A DNA stretch of 64,000 nucleotides from Methylococcales bacterium (GCA_026398895.1 JAPLRZ010000060.1:1-64000), one strand, 5' to 3'. Counted from the first letter of the stretch, positions 16,790 through 25,757 are shown. Notes: a model not told the origin generated them from the letters alone. Translations and numbers: made by a program.

Positions 16790-17404
16790 ATGAAGACGAC
16801 ACAATTATTAAAAAAAGGTCTGTTAGGTCTATTAGGTACACTTTTTACGGTAACAGTTTGGGCGCATGGCGGCGCAGCAGGTACGGATACCGATCAATGT
16901 AAATTTGAATTAGAGCCTTCACATTGGATTCATTACACCGCTTATCAGCCGTCTGCTTATCCCGCTGAAGAGTTTTGCGGAAAACTGCCTGGCACAGATA
17001 CTAAAACGCAATTAGTATTTGACTATCAGGATATGCGCTACAGAGATATGTTCGTTGAGTTTGAAGTGACTAAAGAGCCTGAAGGAACACGGGTATTTTT
17101 TCTACCCAGTGCCAAGCATAAAAAAGGTACAATTAACTTAGAGTTACCTAATGGTGTGCCAGAAGCGGGTCAATACTTAATTCACATTACCCTGCTTCCT
17201 GATGAAAAAGCCACCGATAACCGCGTTCAAGGTCAACGCTTAGATGTACACATGGGCTTCAAAGCAGGCACAGGTGAGGCAGTCAAGAAAAGTAGTTTAC
17301 TACTGTACGGATTTTTAGGCTTAGCGGCTCTTTATGGGGCGTATTTATCAAGTGCGGGTTTCAAACGTAAAGTTGATGACATAATCTTTAAAATTAAAGA
17401 TTAA
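16790..17404 (+). CDS. Periplasmic protein with C-terminal membrane anchor, copper-cluster context
   Basis: 204 residues, family not recognised. The signal peptide (LLKKGLLGLLGTLFTVTVWA) is followed by HGGAAG at the mature start, a possible metal-binding N-terminus. A beta-rich domain with two cysteines (C37, C63) follows. A membrane helix (LLLYGFLGLAALYGAYLS, about 171-188) ends in a short basic tail. The topology, an external Ig/cupredoxin-like domain on one anchor, matches the next gene's. The function is inferred only from the neighbouring cupredoxin. Confidence 0.75.
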   Translation: MKTTQLLKKGLLGLLGTLFTVTVWAHGGAAGTDTDQCKFELEPSHWIHYTAYQPSAYPAEEFCGKLPGTDTKTQLVFDYQDMRYRDMFVEFEVTKEPEGTRVFFLPSAKHKKGTINLELPNGVPEAGQYLIHITLLPDEKATDNRVQGQRLDVHMGFKAGTGEAVKKSSLLLYGFLGLAALYGAYLSSAGFKRKVDDIIFKIKD

Positions 17405-17409
17405 AAATG

Positions 17410-17439
17410 CATAGACTCGTTAGCAATAGCGAGTCTATG
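17410..17439. terminator. Hairpin between the two anchored periplasmic proteins
   Basis: CATAGACTCG and CGAGTCTATG form a perfect 10-bp stem around a 10-base loop directly after the stop at 17404. The T-run after it is weak (TTGAAAAG), so partial termination or mRNA protection is more likely than a full stop. Confidence 0.55.
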
Positions 17440-17487
17440 TTGAAAAGTGCGTGTGTTTGTCAGTTAAAAAGTGGGGGAAAATAAGTA

Positions 17488-18444
17488 ATGGTAAAATTAT
17501 TATCAATAGGCGTATTGTTGGTGGCTTTTTCTGCGCCACTGCTGGCGGAAGAAGTCGCTTATCAGGATCACGATGGAATACTCATGGATCATGGCGATGG
17601 GCATTTAATGGACATGGCGGGTGGTATGGTAATGGGGCAAAATACCAGCACTCTACCTGGTGGTTGCGATAGCATCTCTGAAACCAAAGAAATTACTGTT
17701 CGTGCAGGTCATAAATACGCTGAAAAATTCCCTGGCAGAATGTACGCGTTTGACACACAGGAGTTTAATTTTAAACCGTGTACTAAATTGACGGTGCATT
17801 TTATTAATGAAGATCATATTCGTCATCAATGGATGATGCACGGTTTGCCTAAATACCTATACCCTAAAGGTATGTTTCATTTAGAAGCCTCTGGGCCTTC
17901 TAAAATATCAGGCACCTTAATTCTACCGCCAGGTGATAAAACCTATTTAGTGCATTGCGATATTGCCCAGCACATGGAAAAAGGTATGAAGGCGCAATTA
18001 AAAGTTGGTAAAGGTGATGGTGATTTGCCGAGTATTCCAGGTGTCACCGCGTTCGTTGTTGCCGATGACTACAAAGCTACACTGCCTGAATTAGCGGTTA
18101 AAGCCGAAGCGCAAGCTAAAGTAGATGAAGTGGCTGCGGCTAAAGCAGCTGTGGTAGCAAAACAGTTAGCGGCAGATAAAAAAGCAGGTATCGCACCAAC
18201 ACCTGCTACGCCAGTCGTATCACAAGATGACAGTTTGTTATCGGGTACGAGCATTATCGGTTTGGCAATAGGCCTAATTGTTGCACCATTTCTGGCGCGA
18301 AAATTTAAAGGCATGAGTGTATCAGAAGTGGTCGCTTACAGCTTTGAATTATTAGGTCAGCTTATCAGTACAATCGCAAAACTACTGTCTCGATTAATCG
18401 CTTTAGTGTTGAGTAAAAAAACTAACGTGTTACCGAGTAAATAG
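17488..18444 (+). CDS. Membrane-anchored cupredoxin-domain protein
   Basis: 318 residues. After the signal peptide (cleavage near residue 20, LLAEE) there is a His/Met/Asp-rich segment (YQDHDGILMDHGDGHLMDM) that could bind copper. Residues 65-175 form a cupredoxin domain with plausible type 1 copper ligands: a His in HIRHQWMMHG (about 113-118), C157, H162 and M167 in HCDIAQHMEKGM. A long Ala/Lys-rich linker (KVDEVAAAKAAVVAKQ) leads to a C-terminal hydrophobic region (IIGLAIGLIVAPFLA). It is probably a periplasmic electron carrier or copper carrier. It is followed by a strong terminator. Confidence 0.82.
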   Translation: MVKLLSIGVLLVAFSAPLLAEEVAYQDHDGILMDHGDGHLMDMAGGMVMGQNTSTLPGGCDSISETKEITVRAGHKYAEKFPGRMYAFDTQEFNFKPCTKLTVHFINEDHIRHQWMMHGLPKYLYPKGMFHLEASGPSKISGTLILPPGDKTYLVHCDIAQHMEKGMKAQLKVGKGDGDLPSIPGVTAFVVADDYKATLPELAVKAEAQAKVDEVAAAKAAVVAKQLAADKKAGIAPTPATPVVSQDDSLLSGTSIIGLAIGLIVAPFLARKFKGMSVSEVVAYSFELLGQLISTIAKLLSRLIALVLSKKTNVLPSK

Positions 18445-18457
18445 TTAAGTCCACCGT

Positions 18458-18496
18458 AAAAAAACCTGCGCCTTCAAAAGGTGCAGGTTTTTTTTT
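18458..18496 (+). terminator. Rho-independent terminator after the cupredoxin gene
   Basis: AAAAAACCTGCGCCTT pairs with AAGGTGCAGGTTTTTT across a three-base loop, with one G-T pair, followed by a run of nine T. It closes the 16790-18444 unit, so yqaA at 18508 probably has its own start signal or depends on readthrough. Confidence 0.9.
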
Positions 18497-18507
18497 GAGA
18501 GTAATAA

Positions 18508-18933
18508 ATGCACGATACATTGATGGGATTATGGGGCTTATTTGCCAGTGCCTTTATATCCTCAACCATTGCCCCAGGTGGTTCTGAAGCCGTATTAGCC
18601 TACATGGTAGCCAACGGTTTATATGCAAATCAAACACTGCTCATAGTCGCTACCATAGGCAATACATTGGGCGCGTTAACCACATGGGGTTTAGGAATGC
18701 TGGCAGCGAAAAAATTTCCGCTGGCAACATTATTGTCTGTGAAAAAACAACGCGCACTTGCCATCATCGAAAAACGTGGTGTCTGGGTATTATTTTTTTC
18801 GTGGTTACCTATTATCGGTGATATGTTTTGTTTTGCAGGTGGATGGTTAAGACTGCCTTTTATGTCCGCCTGCTTGATTATTTTATTAGGTAAATTTACT
18901 CGTTATGCCATGATTGTATGGCTATTTATTTAA
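18508..18933 (+). CDS. yqaA: YqaA-family inner-membrane protein (DedA-like)
   Basis: 141 residues, very close to E. coli YqaA in length. It shows the SNARE-associated/DedA-type pattern: FASAFISSTIAPGGSEAVL, GNTLGALTTWGLG, and the GVWVLFFSWLPIIGDMFCFAGGWLRL segment with its arginine. It is an integral membrane protein, possibly a lipid flippase relative; its role is not established. The stop lies 13 bases before the next start, so the two are co-transcribed. Confidence 0.85.
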   Translation: MHDTLMGLWGLFASAFISSTIAPGGSEAVLAYMVANGLYANQTLLIVATIGNTLGALTTWGLGMLAAKKFPLATLLSVKKQRALAIIEKRGVWVLFFSWLPIIGDMFCFAGGWLRLPFMSACLIILLGKFTRYAMIVWLFI

Positions 18934-18946
18934 ACAGAGGTCATTG

Positions 18947-19732
18947 ATGCTCCGCCATTTCCCCCACGCTAATACCGTTTATCCGCATAAAAAACGTGAT
19001 TATTTTATTGCCGCGTTCACCTTTTTTTGCGTAGCGGTTTGTTTAATCAGTGATGCCAATGGTAGCCAAGCAAAACAGTACGCGCTGGGTGCTTGTGGTT
19101 GGATTTTTTTAATTTGCTTGTTACACGGCGAAAATAAAGAAGTTCGTATGCAGGTCGTAATTGCCATCATGTTCGCTACTGTAGGTGAACATTTTGCATC
19201 ACCATTTATGGGCGGTTATACCTATCGATTTCATAACGTCCCCGCTTATGTGCCGCCTGGTCATGGCATGGTGTATTTAACGGCTGTCGCATTGGCACGG
19301 TCTGGATTATTTTTACGTCATGCCAGAGCTATTGCCACGCTGGTTGTCATCGTCTGTGGTTTATGGTCAATCTGGGGGATTAGTGGTTATGCCGAACAAG
19401 GCGATTCAGTGGGGGCGTTGTTATTTTGCGTATTTTTAGCTTATTTGTTTAAAGGTCGTTCACCGATGGTATATTTAGCGGCTTTTTTTATCACCACTTG
19501 GCTAGAACTCATCGGTACAGAAGTAGGTACTTGGAAATGGGCAGCCATTGATCCTGTTCTTAATTTACCACAAGGTAATCCACCTAGCGGGGTTGCTGCT
19601 TGGTATTGCCTAGTAGATGCGGTTGCTATCGGCGGAGCTGCACCCTTATTGAGAAAAATTCACCACATTAAAGATCGATTAGAGTGCGCGAAATTGCGTA
19701 AAAATGCCTATCAAGGACTAGAAAACAAATAA
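18947..19732 (+). CDS. Multi-pass membrane protein of unknown function
   Basis: 261 residues from ATG 18947, with AGAGG eight bases upstream; a longer reading from TTG 18914 would overlap yqaA. About seven hydrophobic segments are visible, with conserved-looking polar patches between them: GEHFASPFMGGYTYRFHNVPAYVPPGHGM and TWLELIGTEVGTWKW. The His/Glu-containing loops could form a metal or active site. I do not recognise the family. Confidence 0.75.
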   Translation: MLRHFPHANTVYPHKKRDYFIAAFTFFCVAVCLISDANGSQAKQYALGACGWIFLICLLHGENKEVRMQVVIAIMFATVGEHFASPFMGGYTYRFHNVPAYVPPGHGMVYLTAVALARSGLFLRHARAIATLVVIVCGLWSIWGISGYAEQGDSVGALLFCVFLAYLFKGRSPMVYLAAFFITTWLELIGTEVGTWKWAAIDPVLNLPQGNPPSGVAAWYCLVDAVAIGGAAPLLRKIHHIKDRLECAKLRKNAYQGLENK

Positions 19733-19872
19733 AAACTCAGGTTTTAATATAGCGTGATTGAACTATCCAACCAGTAGATTTATAGTAAAATTCAGTTATT
19801 GTTCAGTTTCCAACTGGAAAATGCTATTTTAATTTTAAACTTGAATCCAAGAAACAATAGAGAGAACTTATC

Positions 19873-20451
19873 ATGAATCTAAGTACTAATAATCGTGTAA
19901 TACCCTATTTAAAAACAGCGGGGGTGCTATTAATCGTTATGGCATCGGCAGGATTAACAGCCGCCCAAGCAGCCCCTAAACAAAGAACGGTATGGATTGA
20001 TCGTGAAAACTATTTGGCTGATCCTAGTGCGACAGCTGATTGCGAAGATCAAGCAAACACAGGCGATGAAGCCCCAGCAGGCACTGATGCCTTGAGTATC
20101 CTCAAAAATGTAGCCACCAAGGCATTGATTCCACCGAATCAAATCGATAGCTGTATGCAGCAAAAAGGTTATACAAAAAAAGTAGTGACGGGTAGCAAAT
20201 TGCCACCAACCAGACCTTACGGCTATCAGCAACAGCCACAGGGATACCCACAACAAAGCTATCCACAGCAGCAACAAGGATACCCGCAACAAAGCTATCC
20301 ACAACAGCCACAAGGATACCCACAACAAGGCTATCCACAACAGCCACAAGGATACCCACAACAAGGCTATCCACAACAGCCACAAGGATACCCACAACAA
20401 GGCTATCCACAGCAACAGCAAGGATACCCACAACAAGGCTATCCAAAATAA
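19873..20451 (+). CDS. Secreted protein with C-terminal GYPQQ repeats
   Basis: 192 residues. The signal peptide ends near AAQAAPK. A short globular part with two cysteines ([15 protein letters not shown]) resembles small envelope proteins. From about residue 118 the chain is almost wholly [10 protein letters not shown] repeats, encoded by near-identical 36-bp units. Such Tyr/Pro/Gln tails are flexible and adhesive or phase-separating in other proteins; the function here is unknown. AGAGAGAA precedes the start. Confidence 0.8.
   Translation: MNLSTNNRVIPYLKTAGVLLIVMASAGLTAAQAAPKQRTVWIDRENYLADPSATADCEDQANTGDEAPAGTDALSILKNVATKALIPPNQIDSCMQQKGYTKKVVTGSKLPPTRPYGYQQQPQGYPQQSYPQQQQGYPQQSYPQQPQGYPQQGYPQQPQGYPQQGYPQQPQGYPQQGYPQQQQGYPQQGYPK
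20232..20448 (+). repeat. Tandem 36-bp coding repeat ([12 protein letters not shown] unit)
   Basis: About six near-perfect 36-bp units; the unit reads CAAGGATACCCACAACAA followed by GGCTATCCACAACAGCCA. Because 36 is a multiple of three, copy-number change alters tail length without a frameshift. Confidence 0.85.
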
Positions 20452-20466
20452 ACTTAAGTGTAATGC

Positions 20467-20493
20467 TTGGGTTGCTGCTTTTTGGCAACCCAA
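20467..20493. terminator. Hairpin after the GYPQQ protein
   Basis: TTGGGTTGC pairs with GCAACCCAA around TGCTTTTTG. There is no T-run after the stem, so it is a weak terminator candidate. The rest of the gap to 20675 shows no gene. Confidence 0.5.
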
Positions 20494-20674
20494 CAACACA
20501 GTGTTTAACAGTAAACCAGCATGAAGTAATACTCACCTTCTACTGGCATATCGGCTCTCCGTTTCGTTACGGCTTCTCAAAAAAATAACCCTACGCTTTC
20601 ACCGTCCTGCCTTTTCAACTACTTAAATAAAAGTCGAACAGCGCGTTTAGGAATATTTTTATAAAATCGATAAC

Positions 20675-21391
20675 TTACTCAGTGTCAGGAATACTGATTA
20701 GTGTGCCGTAAAATAACTCGTGTTCTTTATCATAACGGACTTCATATTTATCCAATGTTCCAGCGCGTCCGCGATAATCAATTTCATACCGCCAAATTCC
20801 CTGTTTATCTGGCGAGTGTTGAAAAAGGTAATCAACCCAATAATCTTTGGAGGTATCGTTAGCCGATTTTAATTCTGTTTGATACTGAATGATTTTATCT
20901 TGTTTTTCGCTGTAACCGATTAAAGTCGTTCCTAAACCCATACAGCCCCACGCATCAAACAAAGCAAATTCATGAGCTTTGCCGTCATTATTGTAATCTT
21001 TTAAATTCAGCAATAACGGTTTACCTTCTTGGTTTTTGTTGATTTTTGGAACCGCATAATAAACCCCGCGTTTAATCAAATACGGCAAATCAATCTTGTT
21101 GTCAGTATCTAATTGAATTTCTAAGGTGTTGAGAATAGCCGTTGTTTTTGTATCAACGAGGGAAACGTTAGTAATACCAGAATAATAATGACCTCGAGTA
21201 AATTCTGGACAAGTGTATGTTTCATCTGGCACTGCACGCGGATTTTTAGTCGGATTTTCCATCCACAAAACCATTTGACGATTAGCAGTGAGGGTTCTTT
21301 TTTCAAGAATTACCGCAGATTTTGAAATCGTTTTAGCAAATAATGATTGCCCAAATACAGCAAGTATCAGAAAAAATGTAATTTTCAGCAT
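20675..21391 (-). CDS. Secreted protein of unknown function
   Basis: 238 residues from ATG 21391; an upstream ATG at 21418 would put a polar stretch before the signal peptide. The signal MLKITFFLILAVFGQSLFA is clear. The mature part is beta-rich, with the Asp/Asn-rich segment NLKDYNNDGKAHEFALFDAWGCMG, which resembles EF-hand-like or FG-GAP-type calcium loops. It lies 31 bases after the mepA-like gene and is likely co-transcribed with it. No family recognised. Confidence 0.75.
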   Translation of the reverse strand: MLKITFFLILAVFGQSLFAKTISKSAVILEKRTLTANRQMVLWMENPTKNPRAVPDETYTCPEFTRGHYYSGITNVSLVDTKTTAILNTLEIQLDTDNKIDLPYLIKRGVYYAVPKINKNQEGKPLLLNLKDYNNDGKAHEFALFDAWGCMGLGTTLIGYSEKQDKIIQYQTELKSANDTSKDYWVDYLFQHSPDKQGIWRYEIDYRGRAGTLDKYEVRYDKEHELFYGTLISIPDTE

Positions 21392-21422
21392 CACGTTAAC
21401 CTTTAGCAAATTGGACACGGAT

Positions 21423-22280
21423 TTATTCTTTTAATACTGCATCACACGACACAGGCAAAATAGGTTCAACAGGTTCGGTGATTGGTGAAGGCGGTGGGTT
21501 TTTAGCTTCGGCAGTAAACCACCACGCCAGTTTGTCACAACCATCACCTTGCGGAAGCGGATCTTGGTTTTGGCATTCTTTGCTGTCAGCTGGGCATTTT
21601 AAGCGTACATGAAAATGGTCGTCATGTTTCCACCACGGGCGAATTTTTCTGAGCCAATCGCGCTTAGCGGTACTGTTGCATAACTGGCGTTTAACACTGG
21701 CATTAACAAAAATACGGTCAACTTCTGGCATTCGCGCCGCGAGTTCTAATATTTGGGCATTTGCTAAAGACCATTGATTAAAATCTATGTCATCGGATTT
21801 ACCCAGTAATACCGAAGACGCACTCCATTTTTCGCGTTCAGAAACTGTTAAAGGGCGGCTATTGGCTTCGGGTGATAACAAAAACCAAATATCGACATCC
21901 AAACCTGTTTGATGACTACGGTGTCCACTAACCGTTGGACCTCCGCGTGGTTGTCCTAAATCACCAATGAGTAACGTGCCTAGCTGTTGCGTATAAACGC
22001 TTTGAGCCAGATTTTCGATAAACAGCATTAAATCAGGATGCCCATAAAATCGCTTACGCGACAAGCGCATGACTTGATAACCTGTGCCGTCAGTTGGCAA
22101 GGTTGCCGCGCCTTTTAAACACCCCGCGCTATAGCCACCAATACTTTGCGCCACACCTAGCGTTGGCTGAGTAATTTTTGACCAGCGTTGCGCCACTATA
22201 CCCGCCTGACAATCAATCACTATGAATAACAATAAGCAGCCTATAAAAAATTTTGTGTTCAATGAACCATACTCCCACAT
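21423..22280 (-). CDS. mepA: Penicillin-insensitive murein endopeptidase (MepA-like)
   Basis: 285 residues, near the family length. The LAS-type zinc peptidase motifs are visible: SGHRSHQTGLDVDIWF (His and Asp zinc ligands) and WWKHDDHFHVRLKCP (H-x-H). It cleaves D-alanyl-meso-DAP cross-links in the periplasm. The signal peptide follows KFFIGCLLLFIVIDCQAG. The C-terminal extension is proline-rich (PPPSPITEPVEPILP). It is probably expressed with the secreted protein downstream. Confidence 0.9.
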   Translation of the reverse strand: MWEYGSLNTKFFIGCLLLFIVIDCQAGIVAQRWSKITQPTLGVAQSIGGYSAGCLKGAATLPTDGTGYQVMRLSRKRFYGHPDLMLFIENLAQSVYTQQLGTLLIGDLGQPRGGPTVSGHRSHQTGLDVDIWFLLSPEANSRPLTVSEREKWSASSVLLGKSDDIDFNQWSLANAQILELAARMPEVDRIFVNASVKRQLCNSTAKRDWLRKIRPWWKHDDHFHVRLKCPADSKECQNQDPLPQGDGCDKLAWWFTAEAKNPPPSPITEPVEPILPVSCDAVLKE

Positions 22281-22428
22281 TTAAAACTGATAAAACGGTT
22301 ATTTTACCCTGTGTACTGCTAGTTGTTTCTAGCAATTCAAAAAATGACACTAGCATAGTGTCCATAGCCTAAGTAAAATGCGATGTACCGCACGTTAAAA
22401 TCCAACCTAATTCTTAAAGGAACACAAA

Positions 22429-22788
22429 ATGAGACAACGTACACTTTTTGCTGTAATCATATTATCGGCTATGACTTTTGTTTGTTCAGCAGGTACTATT
22501 GCTAAAGGTGTTTGGACACCTAGTGGTTGTGGGGCTGAACCTACTGCCCCCAAAGTTAATCAGACTACGGTTGATAACTACAATAAAAGCGTTACAACGA
22601 TCAACGAATGGCAAGAAAAAGTCGGCATCTACAACGCTTGTGTGATTAAAGAAGCCAATGATGATAATGCCAGTATCGTTAAATCTGCCACTGAGCGACA
22701 AGCGAAATTAAAAATACTTACCGAAAAAGTTCAAGCCGATACTGCCGCTGCCAAAGCCTTATTGGATAAGCCTGAAGTTAAAAAGTAA
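22429..22788 (+). CDS. Small periplasmic protein, coiled-coil
   Basis: 119 residues. Signal peptide to about FVCSAGT, then GVWTPSGCGAEP and a long helical region rich in Lys/Ala/Thr (SATERQAKLKILTEKVQ). Two cysteines (SGCG, YNACV) may form a disulfide. It has an AAAGGA ribosome site. Unrecognised; resembles small envelope-stress or periplasmic scaffold proteins only in general form. Confidence 0.75.
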   Translation: MRQRTLFAVIILSAMTFVCSAGTIAKGVWTPSGCGAEPTAPKVNQTTVDNYNKSVTTINEWQEKVGIYNACVIKEANDDNASIVKSATERQAKLKILTEKVQADTAAAKALLDKPEVKK

Positions 22789-22846
22789 ATAGCGGGGGTG
22801 AGAAAATAAACCCTCAACAAAAAACTATCCGTTAAGCCTAGCTGTT

Positions 22847-22855
22847 GGGGGGGGG
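22847..22855 (+). repeat. Nine-base poly-G tract upstream of the AmpG-like gene
   Basis: TTGGGGGGGGGTTG lies 33 bases before ATG 22889. Runs of G of this length slip during replication. If the promoter or leader spans it, its length could alter expression of the permease. Confidence 0.8.
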
Positions 22856-22888
22856 TTGTAGCTCACCCCAGCTCATACTAAATCATCA

Positions 22889-24178
22889 ATGAAAATAAGC
22901 CCCTCTCTTGAACCATTTGCCAATCGTCGTCTACTGTTATGTGTATTGACAGGATTTTCTTCAGGATTACCATTATATATACTGATTAATCTGTTTGCCG
23001 CTTGGTTTCGAGAAGCAGGGGTGGATTTAAAAACTATCGGCTTATTGACGCTGATTCAACTTCCCTACACTTGGAAGTTTTTGTGGTCGCCTTTATGTGA
23101 TCGTTATACGCTGAGTTTGGGGCGGCGGCGTACTTGGATGTTATTGACTCAACTAGGTTTATTGGCAATATTACCCGTGTTCGGTTATTTTTCGCCCAAG
23201 GATGATTTAAGCATCATCGTGGTATTGGCGGTAATGGTAGCGTTTTTATCGGCAACTCAAGATATTGCTATTGATGCTTTTAGGCGTGAGTTATTACACG
23301 AAACTGAACAAGGCTTAGGTAGCGTGATTCATGTCAATGCTTACAAATTAGCCAGTTTAATTCCAGGTTCATTATCGTTAATACTGGCAGATTTTTTGCC
23401 TTGGTCGGTGGTTTATCCCATCACTGCGGTATTCATGATTCCTGGTATTTTGCTGAGTTTATCGGTAAAAGAGCCGATTTATTCTGCCAACGCCCCAAAA
23501 ACCTTACGTTCTGCTATTGTTGAGCCGTTTCGTGATTTTTTTCAACGCCAAGGGCTAGTTACCGCTTTGACCATTCTTGCCTTTATCTTTTTTTATAAAC
23601 TGGGCGATACAATGGCGAGTGCCTTACTCACGCCATTTTATTTAGATTTAGGTTTTAGTAAAACGGAAATTGGCATAGTGGCTAAGAATGCAGGGCTGTG
23701 GGCAAGTATTGCTGGCGGTATTTTGGGTGGTATTTGGATGGTGTATATCGGTATTAATCGCGCTTTGTGGGTGTTTGGGGTATTACAAGCACTGGTTATT
23801 TTGGGTTTCGCGTGGCTGGCAACCGTAGCGCATAGTTTAGCCAGTTTAGCCTTCGTGATTGCTATTGAAAGTTTTGGCATGGGACTAGGCACAGCGGCAT
23901 TTGTGGCTTATGTTGCCACCACAACTAATCCCGTTTATGCAGCAACACAATTTGCATTATTCACCAGTTTTGCAGCTACGCCCCGCTCATTGGCTAATGC
24001 GTTAGCAGGGTATTTTGTTGAAGGCGGCGATATTAGTTTATTTGATATGCCGTTATGTCATATCCCCGCACTAGGTTGGACGAATTTTTATTTTTTGTGT
24101 TTTGCTTTGACTCTACCAGGAATGTTACTGTTAGTTAAAGTTGCACCGTGGCGCGGTGATAAAGTGCAACCTGCGTAA
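22889..24178 (+). CDS. ampG: AmpG-like major facilitator (muropeptide permease family)
   Basis: 429 residues with about twelve membrane segments. The start FANRRLLLCVLTGFSSGLPLY, the first-loop pattern WSPLCDRYTLSLGRRRTWM, SATQDIAIDAFRRELL, and the second-half GLGTAAFVAYVATTTNP with TPRSLANALAGY are typical of AmpG. It imports anhydro-muropeptides for cell-wall recycling. MepA lies 600 bp away on the other strand, which fits but does not prove the substrate. It converges on the RbgA-like gene with only six bases between. Confidence 0.88.
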   Translation: MKISPSLEPFANRRLLLCVLTGFSSGLPLYILINLFAAWFREAGVDLKTIGLLTLIQLPYTWKFLWSPLCDRYTLSLGRRRTWMLLTQLGLLAILPVFGYFSPKDDLSIIVVLAVMVAFLSATQDIAIDAFRRELLHETEQGLGSVIHVNAYKLASLIPGSLSLILADFLPWSVVYPITAVFMIPGILLSLSVKEPIYSANAPKTLRSAIVEPFRDFFQRQGLVTALTILAFIFFYKLGDTMASALLTPFYLDLGFSKTEIGIVAKNAGLWASIAGGILGGIWMVYIGINRALWVFGVLQALVILGFAWLATVAHSLASLAFVIAIESFGMGLGTAAFVAYVATTTNPVYAATQFALFTSFAATPRSLANALAGYFVEGGDISLFDMPLCHIPALGWTNFYFLCFALTLPGMLLLVKVAPWRGDKVQPA

Positions 24179-24184
24179 TGCAAA

Positions 24185-25096
24185 TTATCGTTGTTTTTTC
24201 TTTCTAGCCAATTTTTTAGCGGCTTTTTCAGCACGAGTCACTTCTAGCTCAACCAATTCCTGTTCCATCATCGCAGGCGTTTCCAGCGTAATTCTACCTA
24301 TCGTTCCCGCACGGTATTCTGCTAAGAAAATTTTCGCCGCTTTGTCCATTTCCACTCGTCCACCTGAGCGCAAACAGCCGCGTTGTGTGCCGATTATTTT
24401 CAATAATTCTTCTTCTTTTTCGGGTAAAACGTCTAATTGAAAACGCGCTTTAATTAAATCGGGATACTGGCGCAACAACGCCTCAGCGGCAAAAGATGCA
24501 ATATCATCATGATCTATCGCCGTGTCTCGAATCGCGCCCGTAGTTGCCAAGCGATAACCGCTGTTACGATTTTCCACATTGCCCCACAGCAACCCTGGCA
24601 TATCAAATAAAATAATGCCATTGCCCAAATCAATGCGTTGCTGCATTTTAGTCACGGCGGGTTCATTACCTGTTTTTGCAATGGTTCGACTAGCAAGGAT
24701 ATTTATTAAAGTCGATTTGCCGACATTGGGAATGCCCATAATTAGCGCATTAATTAACTTACCATCTTCTGCTTTGTCAGGAAACAGCTTGTGACATAAA
24801 TCGATCAGTTGGCGAATTTTTTCGGGGTTTTGGCTGGTAACAGCCAAGGTTTTTACACCGTGTTCTTGCTCTAAATAAGTTTGCCAGAGTTGTGTCATCT
24901 CAGGATCAGCTAAATCACTTTTACTGAGAATTTTGATGGTGGGTTTATCGCCGCGTAGCGCGGCAATCATTGGATTTTGGCTGCTAAAAGGAATGCGAGC
25001 ATCGAGAACTTCAATAATTAAATCAACCTGCGGCATCAGAAGTTTAACTTCTTTGCTCGCTTTGTGCATGTGACCTGGATACCACTGAATAAGCAT
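24185..25096 (-). CDS. rbgA: Circularly permuted GTPase, YlqF/RbgA-like ribosome assembly factor
   Basis: About 303 residues from ATG 25096 (MLIQWYPGHMHKASKEVK); an upstream in-frame ATG at 25165 adds a hydrophobic leader not seen in the family. The G-motifs occur in permuted order: G4 (LSKSD), G5-like region, G1 (GIPNVGKSTLIN), G3 (DMPG). VIEVLDARIPFSSQNP is diagnostic. Family members act in late assembly of the 50S subunit in Gram-positives; the gammaproteobacterial role is less clear. The basic C-terminus (KKLARKKKQR) fits RNA binding. Confidence 0.92.
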   Translation of the reverse strand: MLIQWYPGHMHKASKEVKLLMPQVDLIIEVLDARIPFSSQNPMIAALRGDKPTIKILSKSDLADPEMTQLWQTYLEQEHGVKTLAVTSQNPEKIRQLIDLCHKLFPDKAEDGKLINALIMGIPNVGKSTLINILASRTIAKTGNEPAVTKMQQRIDLGNGIILFDMPGLLWGNVENRNSGYRLATTGAIRDTAIDHDDIASFAAEALLRQYPDLIKARFQLDVLPEKEEELLKIIGTQRGCLRSGGRVEMDKAAKIFLAEYRAGTIGRITLETPAMMEQELVELEVTRAEKAAKKLARKKKQR

Positions 25097-25151
25097 AATA
25101 TGTTTTATATGAGTAAAATACGCTGTAAAACAAACAAGATAACAGAAAATC

Positions 25152-25757
25152 ATGAAACCCATCACGCTAACAAGTAGTTTTTACGCCTATTTATCGAGAT
25201 TACGTTGGATTAAACGCTGGGGATTGAAGCGCAACGCCCACGAAGAAAATGTTATGGAACACAGTTGGGAAGTGGCGGTGATTGCCCACACCCTCGCCTT
25301 AATCAAAAACCGTTATTATCACGGCACAGTCGATGCCAATGCAGTAGCCACTGCCGCTTTGTATCATGACATCACCGAAGTTATTACGGGCGATTTGCCC
25401 ACGCCGATTAAATACCACTCGCCCGAAATTAACGCCGCTTATAAACAAATTGAACAACGCGCCGAATTTGAATTATTGGCATTATTGCCCGAAGAGCTAC
25501 AAACGGATTTTCGCGCCCTGATTCAGCATGAACAAATCCCCTCAGCCCACCTTGAGTTGATTAAAGCGGCCGATAAAATATCCGCCTATTTAAAATGTCA
25601 GTCGGAATTAAAAGCAGGCAACCGTGAATTTGAAACAGCATCCGAGCAGTTAGCGTTAAAAATAGCTGAATCTCAACAGCCCGAAGTGATTTTTTTTATG
25701 CAAGTGTTTGTGCCTAGCTGTAAATTAACCTTGGATGGGTTGATGAAAACTTATTGA
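25152..25757 (+). CDS. yfbR: 5'-deoxynucleotidase YfbR-like, HD domain
   Basis: 201 residues. Metal-binding HD motifs are visible: NVMEHSWEVAVIAH (His37), ALYHDITEV (H72-D73), GDLPTPIKYHSPEI and KAADKISAYLKC (the last Asp). The enzyme removes phosphate from dNMPs in nucleotide salvage. Length and motif order match E. coli YfbR. It diverges from the RbgA-like gene across a short shared upstream region. Confidence 0.93.
   Translation: MKPITLTSSFYAYLSRLRWIKRWGLKRNAHEENVMEHSWEVAVIAHTLALIKNRYYHGTVDANAVATAALYHDITEVITGDLPTPIKYHSPEINAAYKQIEQRAEFELLALLPEELQTDFRALIQHEQIPSAHLELIKAADKISAYLKCQSELKAGNREFETASEQLALKIAESQQPEVIFFMQVFVPSCKLTLDGLMKTY

Noticed and set aside
19954-20536. Long minus-strand ORFs opposite the GYPQQ protein
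   Set aside because: They are complement-strand readings of the 36-bp repeat; the plus-strand ORF has signal peptide and ribosome site.
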